From assembly GCA_006503535.1 (NCBI GenBank), contig QYRS01000012.1, forward strand, positions 2,087,001-2,151,000: a stretch of DNA of 64,000 nucleotides, read 5' to 3'. The position numbers were made by a program, and so were the translations under genes. Each line of letters begins with the position of its first letter. The stretch's first letter is position 1. Positions 39,533 through 51,295 of this stretch are shown piece by piece. Under the pieces are notes generated by a model. That model was given only the letters and a program-made list of their open reading frames with translations. It was not told the DNA's origin and made no database searches. Source of the DNA: Arthrinium phaeospermum. Lineage: Eukaryota > Ascomycota > Sordariomycetes > Amphisphaeriales > Apiosporaceae.

Positions 39533-39807
39533 ATGTTTGCAAAGTACTCACATGGCCCTCTCCCAAGCTTGACCCCCACGCGGGCAGCAGCAGCTCTATT
39601 TTCATCTGCTGCTTGCTTCTTGGGTGTTGCGGTAAGCAGCCGTCGGTGAGTGGGATACGGGGGTATCGTCACTTTGTCGGCTCTGGTTAGTCACTCTGAT
39701 CTCGGCGCATGCAAGGTGGCAATAGCTAACCACTCTCCGGCTCTCTGCAGGCCAACCGCCGAGTCAACTTCTACAGTCGTCTGATCACGTACTGGTACTG
39801 TGCCTAG
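39533..39807 (+). CDS. Spliced small protein, 51 aa, one predicted membrane helix
   Basis: Exon 1 (39533-39631) and exon 2 (39751-39807) join in phase 0 over an intron with GTAAGC donor, a GCTAAC branch site 20-30 bases before the end and a CTCTCTGCAG acceptor, all consensus quality. The product starts MFAKYSHGPLPSLTPTR, continues with a small hydrophobic segment (AAAALFSSAACFLGVA) and ends in an aromatic, basic stretch RRVNFYSRLITYWYCA. Such size, an N-terminal basic part and one helix are typical of accessory subunits of mitochondrial inner-membrane complexes, but I cannot name the subunit, so this is only a guess. Each exon alone is too short to stand out. Confidence 0.55.
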
Positions 39808-41531
39808 GTCCGCCCGATCGCAAGACCAACGCTTGCCCCTGCTACGTTGGACTCCCTGTGCCTGCCGGAGCGTGCGAGTTGGTATGTAGAGGGACGGGGG
39901 AGCCGGTGCTCATGTGCTGTGCTACAGGAAGCTGTCGGGATAGGGGAAGCGGTGGTGCGGCAGGCTGCTATATATACCTAGTCCAGTTCCATGGTTAATT
40001 ACAAAACCACCTCGTCAACTTTCTCGCGCTGCACCCTGATTGACTATGAAAGCATTCTCGAGCCGCTTCCACTCTACGGATCAGCCAGTCGTCTCTTCAA
40101 GCTCCTATGGCGATGTTGCCGTTGGTGGTGTAGAGTCCTTCAACCGACGTACATGTCCATCGCAATGTCTGGCCCCAGCATGGGGTCCAGGCCATGATGA
40201 CGAAGACGAAGAAAATGGGCAATAGAATGCAAAAAAGTCGGACAAGACGACGAAGCGGCTCGCAAAGTAGTATATGTGGAAGAACGAGAAGGCCCGGATG
40301 GACCAAGGTTATCACCAGGGGGGCGGGAGCCCATCGTGCACATCTGCCATTCTCTCAATGTCGCGGGACCTTTTGGACGTAAAACACGTATCCCTAAGTC
40401 TCCATGGACGCTGCATATGCCCGGATATGTCCAATCAACCTGGTGTGTGGGTTTTGCGCCCAATCACCTCCTATCATGGCTCCGTCCCAGTTTCATGGCA
40501 CCCTTCTTTTTCGCCACGGCGTACGCATTCTTGCTGTTGCGAACGCCATTATGGGCTGCCACGCTGCTGGTGAGGGTACGGGCAAGTGCAGGTGGTGATG
40601 AGAGTTACATCAGTCATGGCGATTCGGATCCGTCTCTGTGGGTGTTCAGCTGGAGTGGCCCAACTATCCGACCATAACGCAGCTGTCTTGAAGGGGACTC
40701 ATGGAGGACGGAGATCTCCAGCAAAACCAGTAGGTAAAGTCCCATCCCTTGATCTTGATTTTCAGTGGGAATTCAAACCAATGAAGGAAAGTATGGCCTA
40801 TCTATCCTTTGGTCCCTTAGAATATAAGGCTAGAGATGCCAGAATAGTCACCACAGGGGTTGAACCAAGTAGAGAACCATAGGTCTGTGTGGCAAGCAGG
40901 TCCAGTCCGGTACGTCCTTCATAAACAACTTCATCCCTGTGGTAACTTTCCTGACGCCTCTAGCCTCATACCTCGAGGAACTCGGTTTGATCAAAAAGTA
41001 TGCTTAGGTACGTCTCTTTCGTGGTTTGCTAACATTCATACACGCACTTTTAAAACTAGACCCAAAGGGGCTTTCACCTCTTCATATTCCACTGGAGACG
41101 TCCATTCTCCACGAGCCAGTCTGCCCCGAAGCCACCTGCGTTATAGCCTGGTATATACCGCCTGCCGCCTTGCAACGGAGCCCAAGAAACTTCCTCGGCT
41201 CGGGAAAGGGAGTCCACGGGGGTATGGGACCTGTCCGTTAGCTACGCGATGGAGATTTTGCTGCTCTATGACTAAGTTTGGTAGCAAATCGGCCCCGCAG
41301 CAAGTCAACCGGGGGTACATCGAAATGATATGATGGGCTAAGGCTACATCCTACTGACAGCAAGTTCGAGGGCCCAGGAGCTGTGAGGATAGGTCAGTAA
41401 AAGAGGAAAGTACCAAATGCCCAGGTGGGAGAGATGGCAGCAGACACAATCACTTCAACGAAAACATGAAAACCATTTGATATATTTAGGCAACAGAGGA
41501 GAAAGGCAGGTCAAAATTAGCTGGGTATGTT

Positions 41532-41619
<88 letters not shown>

Positions 41620-41874
41620 CAGTGAATACGGAGGTTTAAAGCAATAAAACACTAACAACATGGTCACATATCTCCCAGGAGTCAATATGCAAATTCAGTA
41701 CGCGACACCGCATTTGAATGGCTTCCATGATCGTGGGAGTCGCGGCATACGAACTAGGTTACAGAGGTGGTGACGCGATGTTGCGATGGGTACACTGGAC
41801 ACTGAGCAGATACTCCTTGGGCGGGGAGACGCATGGGTGAGTATTTAGATTCACAGCTATGTACATTGCTACTC
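39808..41874. other. Intergenic stretch with possible gene remnants
   Basis: Hydrophobic ORFs at 40.1-40.7 kb and an intron-like signature near 41.01-41.06 kb (GTACGT, GCTAAC, ACTAG) were examined, but no coherent gene could be assembled. A GT/GA microsatellite at 41.53 kb is listed separately. The right end is the 3' side of GPI18. Confidence 0.4.
41531..41616. repeat. Compound microsatellite (TG)n(AG)n
   Basis: About eleven TG dinucleotides run directly into about thirty AG dinucleotides. The array lies about 260 bp beyond the GPI18 stop. It is likely to be length-variable. Confidence 0.95.
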
Positions 41875-43402
41875 TTATGCCGGGGGCAAGAAGGAGGCGA
41901 AGAGAGCCCCCTGGATGGAAGCGTACATGACCATGAAGACGACGACGCCACCGCCAAATTTAGCAGTCGACTTCTGCCCGAGTTGGCCCGCCAGCCACCA
42001 ATACCAAATGGGATATGCCGAGGCTATTCTCGTGATGATCTGGATATGGTAGGTCGTGATGGCCAACGTGGTGAGGATCACTTGCGACAGAGCCATGGCA
42101 CCTACAAACAGCGACAAATTCTGGGGTGCCTGGGGAGCAACAGCAGCAGCTGACCTCGCCTCGGGCATCATGTCACGCCGAGGCCGAAGGGCCGCCAGAC
42201 CGGACCGCATCATCAGGAAGAGCATGGGGGCTGCCAGGAAGAAGAGCGGGATGTTACCTGGTGTCCAATACCGGAACAGACCAACGTTCCTAGACAGAGA
42301 CATGTGAGCACGAAGCGCAAGGCCCAAAGCAACCCGATCGGACTCGGACTTACCAGTATTTCTCCTGGACAAAGGTGTAGATGCTAGGCAGAGTTTTCTG
42401 GCACCAGGGTCTTAGTGTCACCGTCGCGGAAGGCTCGGTACAGAACGTTTGGTAAGCAATGGTCTGTGGGACCAAATAGCCCATGGCCACGGACAGACCG
42501 CCAACCCCGAGCGCAGCCAACCGCCGGATGTTGACCAGCTCATGGATGTTGTAACCAAGCGGTGCAACTCAGCCAGAGCGAATACAGCAAAGGACACGCC
42601 GCTCAGCAACCCGTTACTGCGGAACAGGGTGGCGAGGCCAAACACGATGCCCGAACTCACGATGGCCGCATCCTTCCGGATGGACCGGGAGTGCCCGAGG
42701 CATCCTTTTGCCAAGAGTAGGTAACCTAGAAAACAGAGCAGGGCAAAGGTGCTTTCCTGGTAGGGGGCCGACAGGAAAATGCCGGCCGGGGACACAATGT
42801 GCAACAGGGCCGCCACGAACGAGGTCTTGGGGTCTTTGCAGATTTTCAGCCCGAGCCGGTGCAGCACGAGAACCGACAGCAAGTGCGATGCGTGAGCAAT
42901 GCACGTGCCGACCAGGGGTTCCCATTGGCCGGCTGATTCAATTCCCAGATAGGCGAGTGCTGAGGGGAGCAAACAGTAAGCAACAGATCATCAATCTTTG
43001 GTTCCGACATTGTCCTACGAAAGGCGCGACAGTCGAGGAGAAAAGGGCTAAGAATGGGGATGGGGGTAATATGTAATCAAAAATTGACTTACCTCGGATG
43101 ACGGTCGAGATGAGGAAGGGCATGCCGGAGCCAAAGGCCCATTCCTGCTCGAACAGGTAGCCGCGGCGGGCATTCTGGACGAAGTAGATGGCGTCCCAGC
43201 GAGTCAACTTGGTACCCAGGTCGAGGGCGGACTCGTTGAAGTCTAGGGCGCGCGGGGACATGAGGGTGGTGGAGGTGTCGTAGGGCGGGCCGCCGAGGCT
43301 GCTGCCGGCCACCAGCAGCAGCAGGACGGACTTCCATATCACAAAGGCCCGGACCAGGGCCTGGCTCTGCTGTCCCTCGCTGTGGCCGAATGAGATGAGC
43401 AT
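41875..43402 (-). CDS. GPI18: GPI mannosyltransferase 2 (Gpi18/PIG-V)
   Basis: This ER membrane enzyme adds the second mannose to the GPI anchor precursor, using dolichol-phosphate mannose. The exons are 43402-43093, 42959-42354 and 42289-41875, with introns of 133 and 64 bp and GTAAGT donors. Typical PIG-V features are the luminal motif LTRWDAIYFVQNARRGYLFEQEWAF after the first helix (quoted in part as TRWDAIYF), HIVSPAGIFLSAPYQES, LATLFRSNGLLSG, GYLVPQTIAYQTFC and the C-terminal RNVGLFRYWTPGNIP. Length is about 443 residues, close to family size. One base is missing near 42554, between LAELHRL and HELVNIRR, as exon arithmetic also demands. Because the gene is essential in yeast, a true frameshift is unlikely. 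A stop-free frame extends a few codons upstream of the ATG, up to a possible acceptor, so a further 5' exon cannot be excluded. Confidence 0.88.
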
Positions 43403-46400
43403 GGCGCCAGGAAGGGCCTGGAATCGACTCAGGATGGCCTGCTCGCCCGCTGGTTTGTCGATCGCGCAATTGCCGATGCCGCTCTATCAGATGGGAATGG
43501 GCAAGATAAGATGGATCTATTGATTGACCCGAAAACGAATCGAGTCTCGTCGGGTCGTCGAGTCGCGGTGTAGTAGCCTGTCCCTTTTCCCCTGGACGCT
43601 TGTTTATCTTCTTGTGGGCATCAAATTCATTCCGAAGCTTGAACGACCGGCAGCAGCCTTGTGCTGTAGGCTTGACCGGAAGACACCTGAGCTACATGCA
43701 GCTAGCCTGGAAATAGTCCAAGTCGGGGCGGGGGTATCACGCTGCATGTAGCGGGCACCCGCTAATAAAAAACCAGAACAGCTATCCGCAGAAACGTGGA
43801 AAAGCCCCCACTCGGGTGCTGGAGCAGCGCAAGCTTGACACGCTTGACACGCTTGACACATGGGCCTGGGCCCACGCAAACGCTACATTACCGACCTCTC
43901 GCAGTGCTTTCATTGGCATCTGGAATCTGGATGATTCCTCGAATCGGCCATGAGCGCGGGTGGCTGTGCTCGAGGGCAGCAGGCAGATTGATGAAACCAA
44001 TGGGGGCTATTTCTGGACAGGCTGGTTCATGGCAGGGCGGATATCGGTGGAGGCTCTGGGGCATCCATTCAGCAAAGATTCCAGGAGGGCAAGCATAACA
44101 GCGAGTGATTCGTGACGATGACATTTATGTAGTACAGTAAACAGGACTTGGGATGAACCACATATGTAAGACCTAGTCGTCGGATCCATTCCAGGACGGC
44201 GGTTACAGCAACTGCACTGTGACTTGGCCGACTGTGAGCTGCACAAGTTGCACCTCGGCACGTCGGCAGTATAGGTGCATGCAGACATTGTACAACATAT
44301 GTGTTGCGCACATGCGTAGTGCTTATGGTATGTAATAGTGCCTCTGATGGTATGTAGTAGCGGTGCGGGAAGCAAGGGGTGCTTTTGTGTTTTTGCAGGG
44401 AAGGCAGAGGTCTGGCAGCAGAGGGTGGACGGGTTTCGGACTTTCCAGTCTTTGTGCCCCTGGAAGTGGGGGGACGGCTGAGCTGGAGGACGTTGGATGC
44501 GGTTAGCAGCAACACCTAAAAGGCGAGGCCCCGGACCATGATGGTGGATGAGGAACGAGGGTCATGCGATTTTTCTAGAAGACTATCGTTGCCCGCCATT
44601 TTGGTCTTCCAGGTCGGGCCAGGGAGTCAGGTCGACTTGGGATTCATTTGTGGGAGCCGGCGCAACTCCAAGGTCCCCAACGAGACCAGAGCTGACAGAT
44701 TGATCAGCGTTTGGCCGACCAGAACGGCTTTTACGAAACACCCGAGAGAACTGTCCGACTACCCGAGTGCCCTCTGGCAGCTGATGCGATGATGCAAGAA
44801 ACCAGAGGCGATTCAGCAAGACGGAAAGCCGTCCGCCCCGAAACAAGTTTTGTAGTAAAAGTAGAAACATCTTCGTTGATGACAAGATGACATCAATCCA
44901 TCATCTTTTCTTCCAGCTTTCCAGGCCCTAAGGTTCGACTCGGGGGGCGGAAAGTTGTACTGGCATCGCATTGGTTTGCCCTTTATCCCTTCCCGTAGTA
45001 TCAAAAGAAACCGTATCCCGCGACTCAGACTCGAGCGAAACGGCTCCGCGACGAACGTGCCAAATCATATTCGCAAGCTCAAGTTCAGCTGAGTTGGAGC
45101 CTGCTGCCAAGGCTGGATTGGATGCACGTACGTACAATTCATGACGTTTTCCCCTCCCTCAACTTTCAAGGACATTGAGGGCCTGCAGGCTACAGCCAGC
45201 TATCAATCCAGTCCAGCAATACGACTACGAAGCCGCGGGTTCGAAGCTATGGCCGTGACTACAGACGAACTACCGCTGACTTGCAGGTCTAATACGCAGT
45301 CGATCGTACTTACCTAGCCATTCCAGACACGCAGCGGCATTTTAACCCACCGGAACGAAGACGAGAGAGCCAGCCACACATTCAAATTGCAACCAGAGGA
45401 AGCGAAATAGCCATGGTGTGGTGACGGTGTGCTGTTGTTTAATGAGCCAACCCAACGACGTGCTCAGCAATCTCGGCTCTTCGTACATGGCATTTTTGCT
45501 TGTTGATCCGCGATTCTCCCTGACGATATAACGGCCAGCGCAACTTCTTACTACGACTAACACTGATTCTGGCCCCTCCTCCCAACTTATTCGGGTTACT
45601 CTCACTGCCCAGCAAGGGACCCGGAAACCATCCGTTTTCCCTAAAAGTCTGCACGGGTGGGAACGAAAGCGATTCGCTGCTTTATCATTGATCGCGCTGT
45701 ACTCGCTGTGCTCCTCTGCACTCCTCACTGCACTCACTTGTCTGCAGTCTGCACCTTACACCCTCGCTGCACAGTCCTGCAGCAAGTCGCTGTCATCACC
45801 CCCCACCAAGGTTAGTTGGTTGTGTATGTACTTAGGTTAGTTTTGACCACCGGCCCTGTTGATTTTTGACTATTATGAGCCCACGAACCAACCACATATC
45901 AAGCCACTCTTCCTCACCGTCGCAACGCATCGCACCGCATCGTGCATGTTATCATTATCCCAATCTGGGATCTGCGACGGCTGCTGCCACTGCTGCGGAC
46001 GAGAGTCATTCGCACCGTGGGCCAGAAACATCCTCGGAACCTTATATCGCCAAATACGACTTACGACACCCGCTTGGGTGGCCTTCGATCAATATAAGGT
46101 TGAGTTGAGGGGAAACATCTGAGCTACGGCCAATAGGGCGCCATAGGGACGCCACAGAATACCACCAAATCCCACGCCTGCTGGCCCTCACCGGCAGTCT
46201 GGACTCTGGCCATTATCATCCCATTTGCCCTTCCGGCTTATATCATCAAACAAGCCGCAAACGTGGACGGACGCTGGACAAGCGATAGCCTCCCTTTCTC
46301 CCCCATATTCATTAGACACAGCAAGGGCGGCGGCTGTTCGACTCCCTCTAGACTGTTGGCTGTCGACCGGTTTTCCACAGTAAAGAAAGGTATGTATGCA

Positions 46401-47659
46401 ATCGACTTGAGTACTTTTGCGCACCCATCTCACCGCTCTCTCTCTCTCTCTCTCCCATTTGATTTGAGAAACATCGTCCCCAGAGTCTATTGTGCACATG
46501 TGTTTGTATATATGCATACCTGCTTACTCCTACGTGGATGATCTGCGTGCAAGTGCCTCGCTTTAAGTAGGGGCTCACTCAGTACGGAGTAGGCGGCCAT
46601 TTCAACCAACCAACCCGCTTACATGATACACAGCCCATAGCTCAAGCATTCGAAACCCCCCAAATCTCCATCTCGCTTATCACCACCGCCTGCAAGCCTC
46701 CCACCCACTGGCCGGCTGCAGTACCGACTGACCAAAAGAACCAAACCCTGGTTTTTCTTTTTGCTGCCCCCAATTGACCTGTACGACGTTCGTCGCGTTC
46801 AGCTGCGCTCAATCTTGCTTTTGGCCATCTTACTCAACTTCCAACTTCTTTTTTGCTCTCACCCCCCATTCTTGACCCGGTTTCTTGTTTACGCATCATC
46901 CTGCTATTAAACACAGCATATCACGGCGACTCATGCCATCGAGCTTTTGCATGAGCATTGAAGGACCAGCACCCCAGCACCGCCAGAACAGCGGGCCTCA
47001 AATCTCCACCCATTCCGCCCTACGACTTGGTGATCTAGCCCCTAATTTCAGCTGGTTCCTGGATTGACCCCATCATCGGCACGGGCTGACATCAGCTTCC
47101 ACCAAAGAGAACTCAGCCTCAAATGTCACATAGCCATCCCCGTCCGTTCGACCACGACCACGACCACGGCTACGGCTACGACCACGCTCCTTTTTGACAG
47201 GCGTGTTTTGGACCCTGGACTTTTTGTTTTTCGCTGGTGCTCTATTACATACATACCAGTCTCCAGGCCGTCGTGAAACTGGCTTTCCGACTTACATTCG
47301 TTCCTTCACACTAGTGCCTGCCGCCCTTTCTTGCATGTGAGCCGGCATCGCCATCTTCGAAGTTAAAGACCCTCCTCGCCCTAGTCAGGGTTTGATTCGA
47401 TTACGAGGGGTGCGCTGGACTAATCGGTCCTCGAGTCTGGAGTCGCCGTCTTACATTATTACTCCATGAAAGCCATCGGTCTCCACCATCACTCGACACA
47501 TACCATTCTCACTTACAGGTACCATTGCGCCTTCCACAACTAGGTAGCAACCGCAAGAGCCGGATCGACCTCGTGCCTCTCTGCCAGGAAGTCGCAATAC
47601 ATACTGCTGGGCGAGTCACTGCCAGCACGCCACTTGCGCATGCTTCTTAGGCAGTCAAT
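43403..47659. other. Gene-poor stretch of about 4.3 kb between divergent genes
   Basis: This stretch separates the minus-strand GPI18 from the plus-strand 47.66 kb gene and must hold both promoters. No gene was recognised. It contains a 9-base triplicate at 43.83 kb, a CT run at 46.44 kb and a GACCAC/GGCTAC hexamer run near 47.15 kb. The last 600 bases are pyrimidine-rich and probably a long leader of the downstream gene. Confidence 0.4.
43832..43859. repeat. GCTTGACAC x3 tandem repeat
   Basis: Three 9-base units in direct succession, intergenic, about 430 bp upstream of the GPI18 start. Confidence 0.85.
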
Positions 47660-50038
47660 ATGTTCCTCCACTCGGGGGCGAGTCTCCACGGACATGAATA
47701 CTCGAACAAACCGTCACAACCCGCTGGGCAAGCCGGCGCGCGACGCAATCATCTGCTCCGATCAACTTTTACTTCACCTGTGAACCGACCAGCTACTATA
47801 TCGTACAACAACAACAACTCCGACTCGGCATTCCCACCCCCTCCCAGACCTATCTCGGTGGCTCCTACCGCGGCAGGAGCCCCCGCATCTTCGATTCTTC
47901 GTGTTAAGGGACGGCCAATCGCTCGAAGGGCACCCAGCACTCCGGAGCCGGTTGTCAGGTTCCAGGAGCCCGCAGCGGATCGACCGCCTGCGGTGAACCG
48001 AGCATCTACTATCTCGTATAAGACAGATTCTCCAGTCCCACCGCCGCTCCCTCCTAGGCCTATATCTTCAGCTGCTAGCAATACGACAACAACTACCTCA
48101 CCACCTTCTCTTACCCCCAATAGCAAGGGAAAGCCGGTGCTTTCCAGAAGGGTTTCGAGCACACCCGAAGCCGCAGTCCGATTTCATGAATCAGCAGCGG
48201 CGGAGCATGAGCTTCGCGGCATCGGCAGGGACGAAACAATGAGCGGAGACGAAGGGTCCGTCTATATCTCGGATAGCGAAACGAGCCGTGCCGGGTCTTC
48301 GACTCGCCGCGCCCAGAAGATCTCATCAAGGAGAAGCACCACCTACCTCCTGGCGCAGCCGGCTCCCAAACTAAACCATCGGTTATTACACATTCGCCCC
48401 CAGCTACTTCTCCAGACACAACAGGTATCCGCGGACAGGCGACCGAAACCTACCATCGATGTGTATCCTTCCTCGGCCATGGCGCATTCGGCGCTGGTGA
48501 CGCCCCTCTTCAAGCGGTTTCCCAGGCTGGCGAGGATCAAGAGGGAACTGAGCGTGGGTGATATCATGCTGGTCCAAAGCGAGGACTTGAGCATCCCGGC
48601 CAGAGAGCCCGTAGACGAAGACGACGAGGACAGCATTAACAAGCGGGACCTGGTGGCGATCCTGAGCCCGGTTGGTAGGGACATGGCCGAGATTGTGCTT
48701 TCGGACGGCGCCGTTTGGACAGCCAAGCCGCGCATCCAGGGCAGCAACGTCTCGTACGACTTCACGACCGAGGATGAATTTGGCAGAGTCACGACTGCGC
48801 GCTGGGCCCGCCGCAAAGCCACCGGCAAAAGTGGTGCGGCTACGGCTCCGACATCACCGACCTCGTCGTTTTCCGCCATCCCCGAGCACCGATTCACCTT
48901 CAGCATGATCGACCCCTCGTGCCGGCGACACCCTATCATGGCGACGCTGAAGCCCAACCAGCTGGAGGTCCAGGACACGTACACGACGGTTTCTCAGTCG
49001 GCGGGACGGTATCCCCCGACTTCGTCAGTTCTAGGCTCGCCTACTTTGGGACCGGAGGATGACGTGCCGCGTTCGGAACGGACAGTACGGCCCGTAGAAG
49101 ACTGGCAGAAGACCCTGATCCAGGTGACGGCGCTCTGGGTCGTTCTTCACCAGGGCTGGGTCGCCCAGTTCCGGCCCATGAACATCCAGTGCCTGGCGGC
49201 TTCTGCTTCTTCCGGCACAAACAGCTCGTCCAAGGCTTCGCAACCGACGCGTAGTTTCTCGTTCGGCAACAATAGCAACAGCCAGGGCCAGAGCAAGAGC
49301 AACCCGCTGCACCGCATAACTCGTAGAGTGGGCACCACTGGCGGCGGCGGCGGCGGCCAATGCTGTGAAGGGGAATCGAAAACTGATGTTTTGGGCGCGC
49401 TGCCTAGGAGGGCCACGTCCACTGGGGCGGCGTACATGCAGAAGCGTAACGCGCAGAACCGGCTGTCCATGGAATCGCCGTCTAGCGAGGACAGCGAGCT
49501 GCTGCGGCGCGGGCCGAGTCCCTTCAGTAGTGGTGGTTCGGGGCCGGGAGGAGATTGGAACCGGTCTCGTGAGCAACAGCAACAGCAACAGCAACAGACG
49601 CCGCCTTCGCCAAGCAGCAGCAGGCCGAAGCGCCCGACGTTGAACCATGACTTTACGTCATACCCGCCAACGGGCGGCAGCAGCACAGCGGGCTCTGGGC
49701 CGTGCACCCCTACTTTGGCGCCCGAGCCGCTTCCGGGGGCTCACCATAGGCGCGTGGTTTCGGAATACTATCACAGCTCCCCGTGGCGGGTGTCGTCGCC
49801 GCTCGGGCTGAACGAGGAGATGGGGGAAGAGAGGGGGGACCCGTTCGATCCGCACGCGAGCAGTACCAGCTTCAAGCAACCGTTGGTCGTGAGCAGCAAT
49901 AACAATTCAGGGGCGCGGAAGGGGGCGATAGTTGTGGCGCCGAGCTGCGGCGGCCCAAGAGACGGAGCATGCTCAATTGGTTCACGAGGCTGCGAGGCCA
50001 GTAGGACCGGGTCTTTCACAGACATTCCAAGGACATGA
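47660..50038 (+). CDS. Conserved-looking fungal protein of unknown function, about 780-792 aa
   Basis: A single long frame starts at ATG 47660. The N-terminal 200 residues contain two related Pro-rich modules (NRPATISYNNN...RRAPSTPEPVVRFQEP and NRASTISYKTD...RRVSSTPEAAVRFHES). A more ordered middle part (about residues 275-520) includes LFKRFPRLARIKRELSVGDIM, SDGAVWTAKPRIQGS, HRFTFSMIDPSCRRHPIMATL and TLIQVTALWVVLHQGW. Its beta-rich pattern faintly recalls Tubby/LURP-type barrels, but I would not claim that. The remainder is Ser/Gln/Gly-rich. As written it ends at TGA 50036-50038. A one-base loss in the G run near 49925 would instead give RRPKRRSMLNWFTRLRGQ with a stop at 50002-50004, which looks more like a real C-terminus. 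No signal peptide or membrane helix is seen. Confidence 0.75.
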   Translation: MFLHSGASLHGHEYSNKPSQPAGQAGARRNHLLRSTFTSPVNRPATISYNNNNSDSAFPPPPRPISVAPTAAGAPASSILRVKGRPIARRAPSTPEPVVRFQEPAADRPPAVNRASTISYKTDSPVPPPLPPRPISSAASNTTTTTSPPSLTPNSKGKPVLSRRVSSTPEAAVRFHESAAAEHELRGIGRDETMSGDEGSVYISDSETSRAGSSTRRAQKISSRRSTTYLLAQPAPKLNHRLLHIRPQLLLQTQQVSADRRPKPTIDVYPSSAMAHSALVTPLFKRFPRLARIKRELSVGDIMLVQSEDLSIPAREPVDEDDEDSINKRDLVAILSPVGRDMAEIVLSDGAVWTAKPRIQGSNVSYDFTTEDEFGRVTTARWARRKATGKSGAATAPTSPTSSFSAIPEHRFTFSMIDPSCRRHPIMATLKPNQLEVQDTYTTVSQSAGRYPPTSSVLGSPTLGPEDDVPRSERTVRPVEDWQKTLIQVTALWVVLHQGWVAQFRPMNIQCLAASASSGTNSSSKASQPTRSFSFGNNSNSQGQSKSNPLHRITRRVGTTGGGGGGQCCEGESKTDVLGALPRRATSTGAAYMQKRNAQNRLSMESPSSEDSELLRRGPSPFSSGGSGPGGDWNRSREQQQQQQQQTPPSPSSSRPKRPTLNHDFTSYPPTGGSSTAGSGPCTPTLAPEPLPGAHHRRVVSEYYHSSPWRVSSPLGLNEEMGEERGDPFDPHASSTSFKQPLVVSSNNNSGARKGAIVVAPSCGGPRDGACSIGSRGCEASRTGSFTDIPRT

Positions 50039-51295
50039 GAGATACGACTCGAAGATGAGAATTATTATTCTCTTTCAGTATGAAAAAAAAAAAAAAAAAC
50101 ATCAATGCTTGCTTATACAGTACCACGCGAGGAGGGGACGGATGGGTGGATGAATGGGGTTGGATACGCGACTTAGCAGCTGTAGCTTACATGCATCACT
50201 CAGTTGGCGGGCAGGTGGCGAGGGGTTGTGATTCATGCATATTGCAATCGTTGGTGGCTGTAGCAAATTCGAACTTCGAATACACATACGTTGTTAACTG
50301 CAAAAACTGTTCTTGACTCCTTTTTGGGTGTTGGGTGTGTGACCACATGTTCTAATCTACTGGACACTTTAGAGAATATCAATGCATGATAAGTGTCGAT
50401 CCATTGGCCGATGACTCTTCCGGTGAGCGGACAGCACGCAACCATGTCACGGGTGAGGAAGCTGCAGGCGAGATCTGCCAGCGCCGTGTAAACCTCGGGC
50501 GCCGGAGGTGGGAAGTTTGACCAATCACAGAAGCAGCGAGGAATTCTCCGGCTGGCGGGAAGGTTTCTGCGAGCGAATGCTTGTTCGAGCTCGTTCATGG
50601 ATTGATGACAATCACATCCATCCGTCAACGGCAGACAGATGGACAGGTCCAACCAGGTAGGCGGAGTTTGGGGGGCCAAGGCCGGTGTTCTCCCGTGCGG
50701 GGCATTATCGTGGGGTTCTGACGGGCGAGGGACCCGAATTCACCGCTAGCTGCTTGCTGCCCACAAGTGTGGAAAAGTACCGGCTTCTGGTTTGCTACTG
50801 CTCTCCAGGTATGTATATCTGGAGCTGGTTGTGAACGGCTGGCTCTAGTCTGGGGCAAGGCCTGGGGCCGCCGCCGGTTCGAGGCCGGGGTAAGTAGGCA
50901 TGTAGCTACGTCAATTCGCTAATACGTAACTGCATCCTTCCTCCATCGAAGCTTCAGTGGACGGTGTCTGGATAGAGGTGCTTGGCATTGTCGTATATAT
51001 GATCATCTTCTTCTTTGACTCACTTTTCTTCACCGGTAGATTATCAAGCAAATTCTGGGTTTGACATATGTGGTTTCTTCCTAATTGTCCTGTAGTTTGA
51101 CCGCCTCGGCCAGGTATAAGAATCCTGACTTTCGGCCTCCGCTTGGGTTTGGGATTGAAGCAAGAAAGCGGTGCTCTTTTCAACACTTGCCTCGTTTTCC
51201 CCCAGTCGCGGTCAGGCTTGCGCCTGAACCTTTTATCCTCGACTATATATCGAACGTATTTGGCTGTTGAATCATCCCATCATCTTCTTTCCAAA
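50039..51295. other. Intergenic stretch, A17 run and MFS promoter
   Basis: A run of 17 A lies at 50083-50099, just after the previous gene. Otherwise nothing was recognised until a TATATAT box at 51244-51250, 46 bp before the start of the MFS gene. The close spacing suggests a short leader. Confidence 0.45.

Noticed and set aside
40140..41060. Hydrophobic frames and an intron-like GTACGT/GCTAAC/ACTAG signature
   Set aside because: A frame reading FINNFIPVVTFLTPL ends in a stop right before the putative donor, and no exons could be joined on either strand.
45239..45249. GGTTCGAAGC resembling a tRNA B box
   Set aside because: No A box or cloverleaf-forming flanks were found at the proper distance. 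Similar isolated matches near 50.87 kb failed too.
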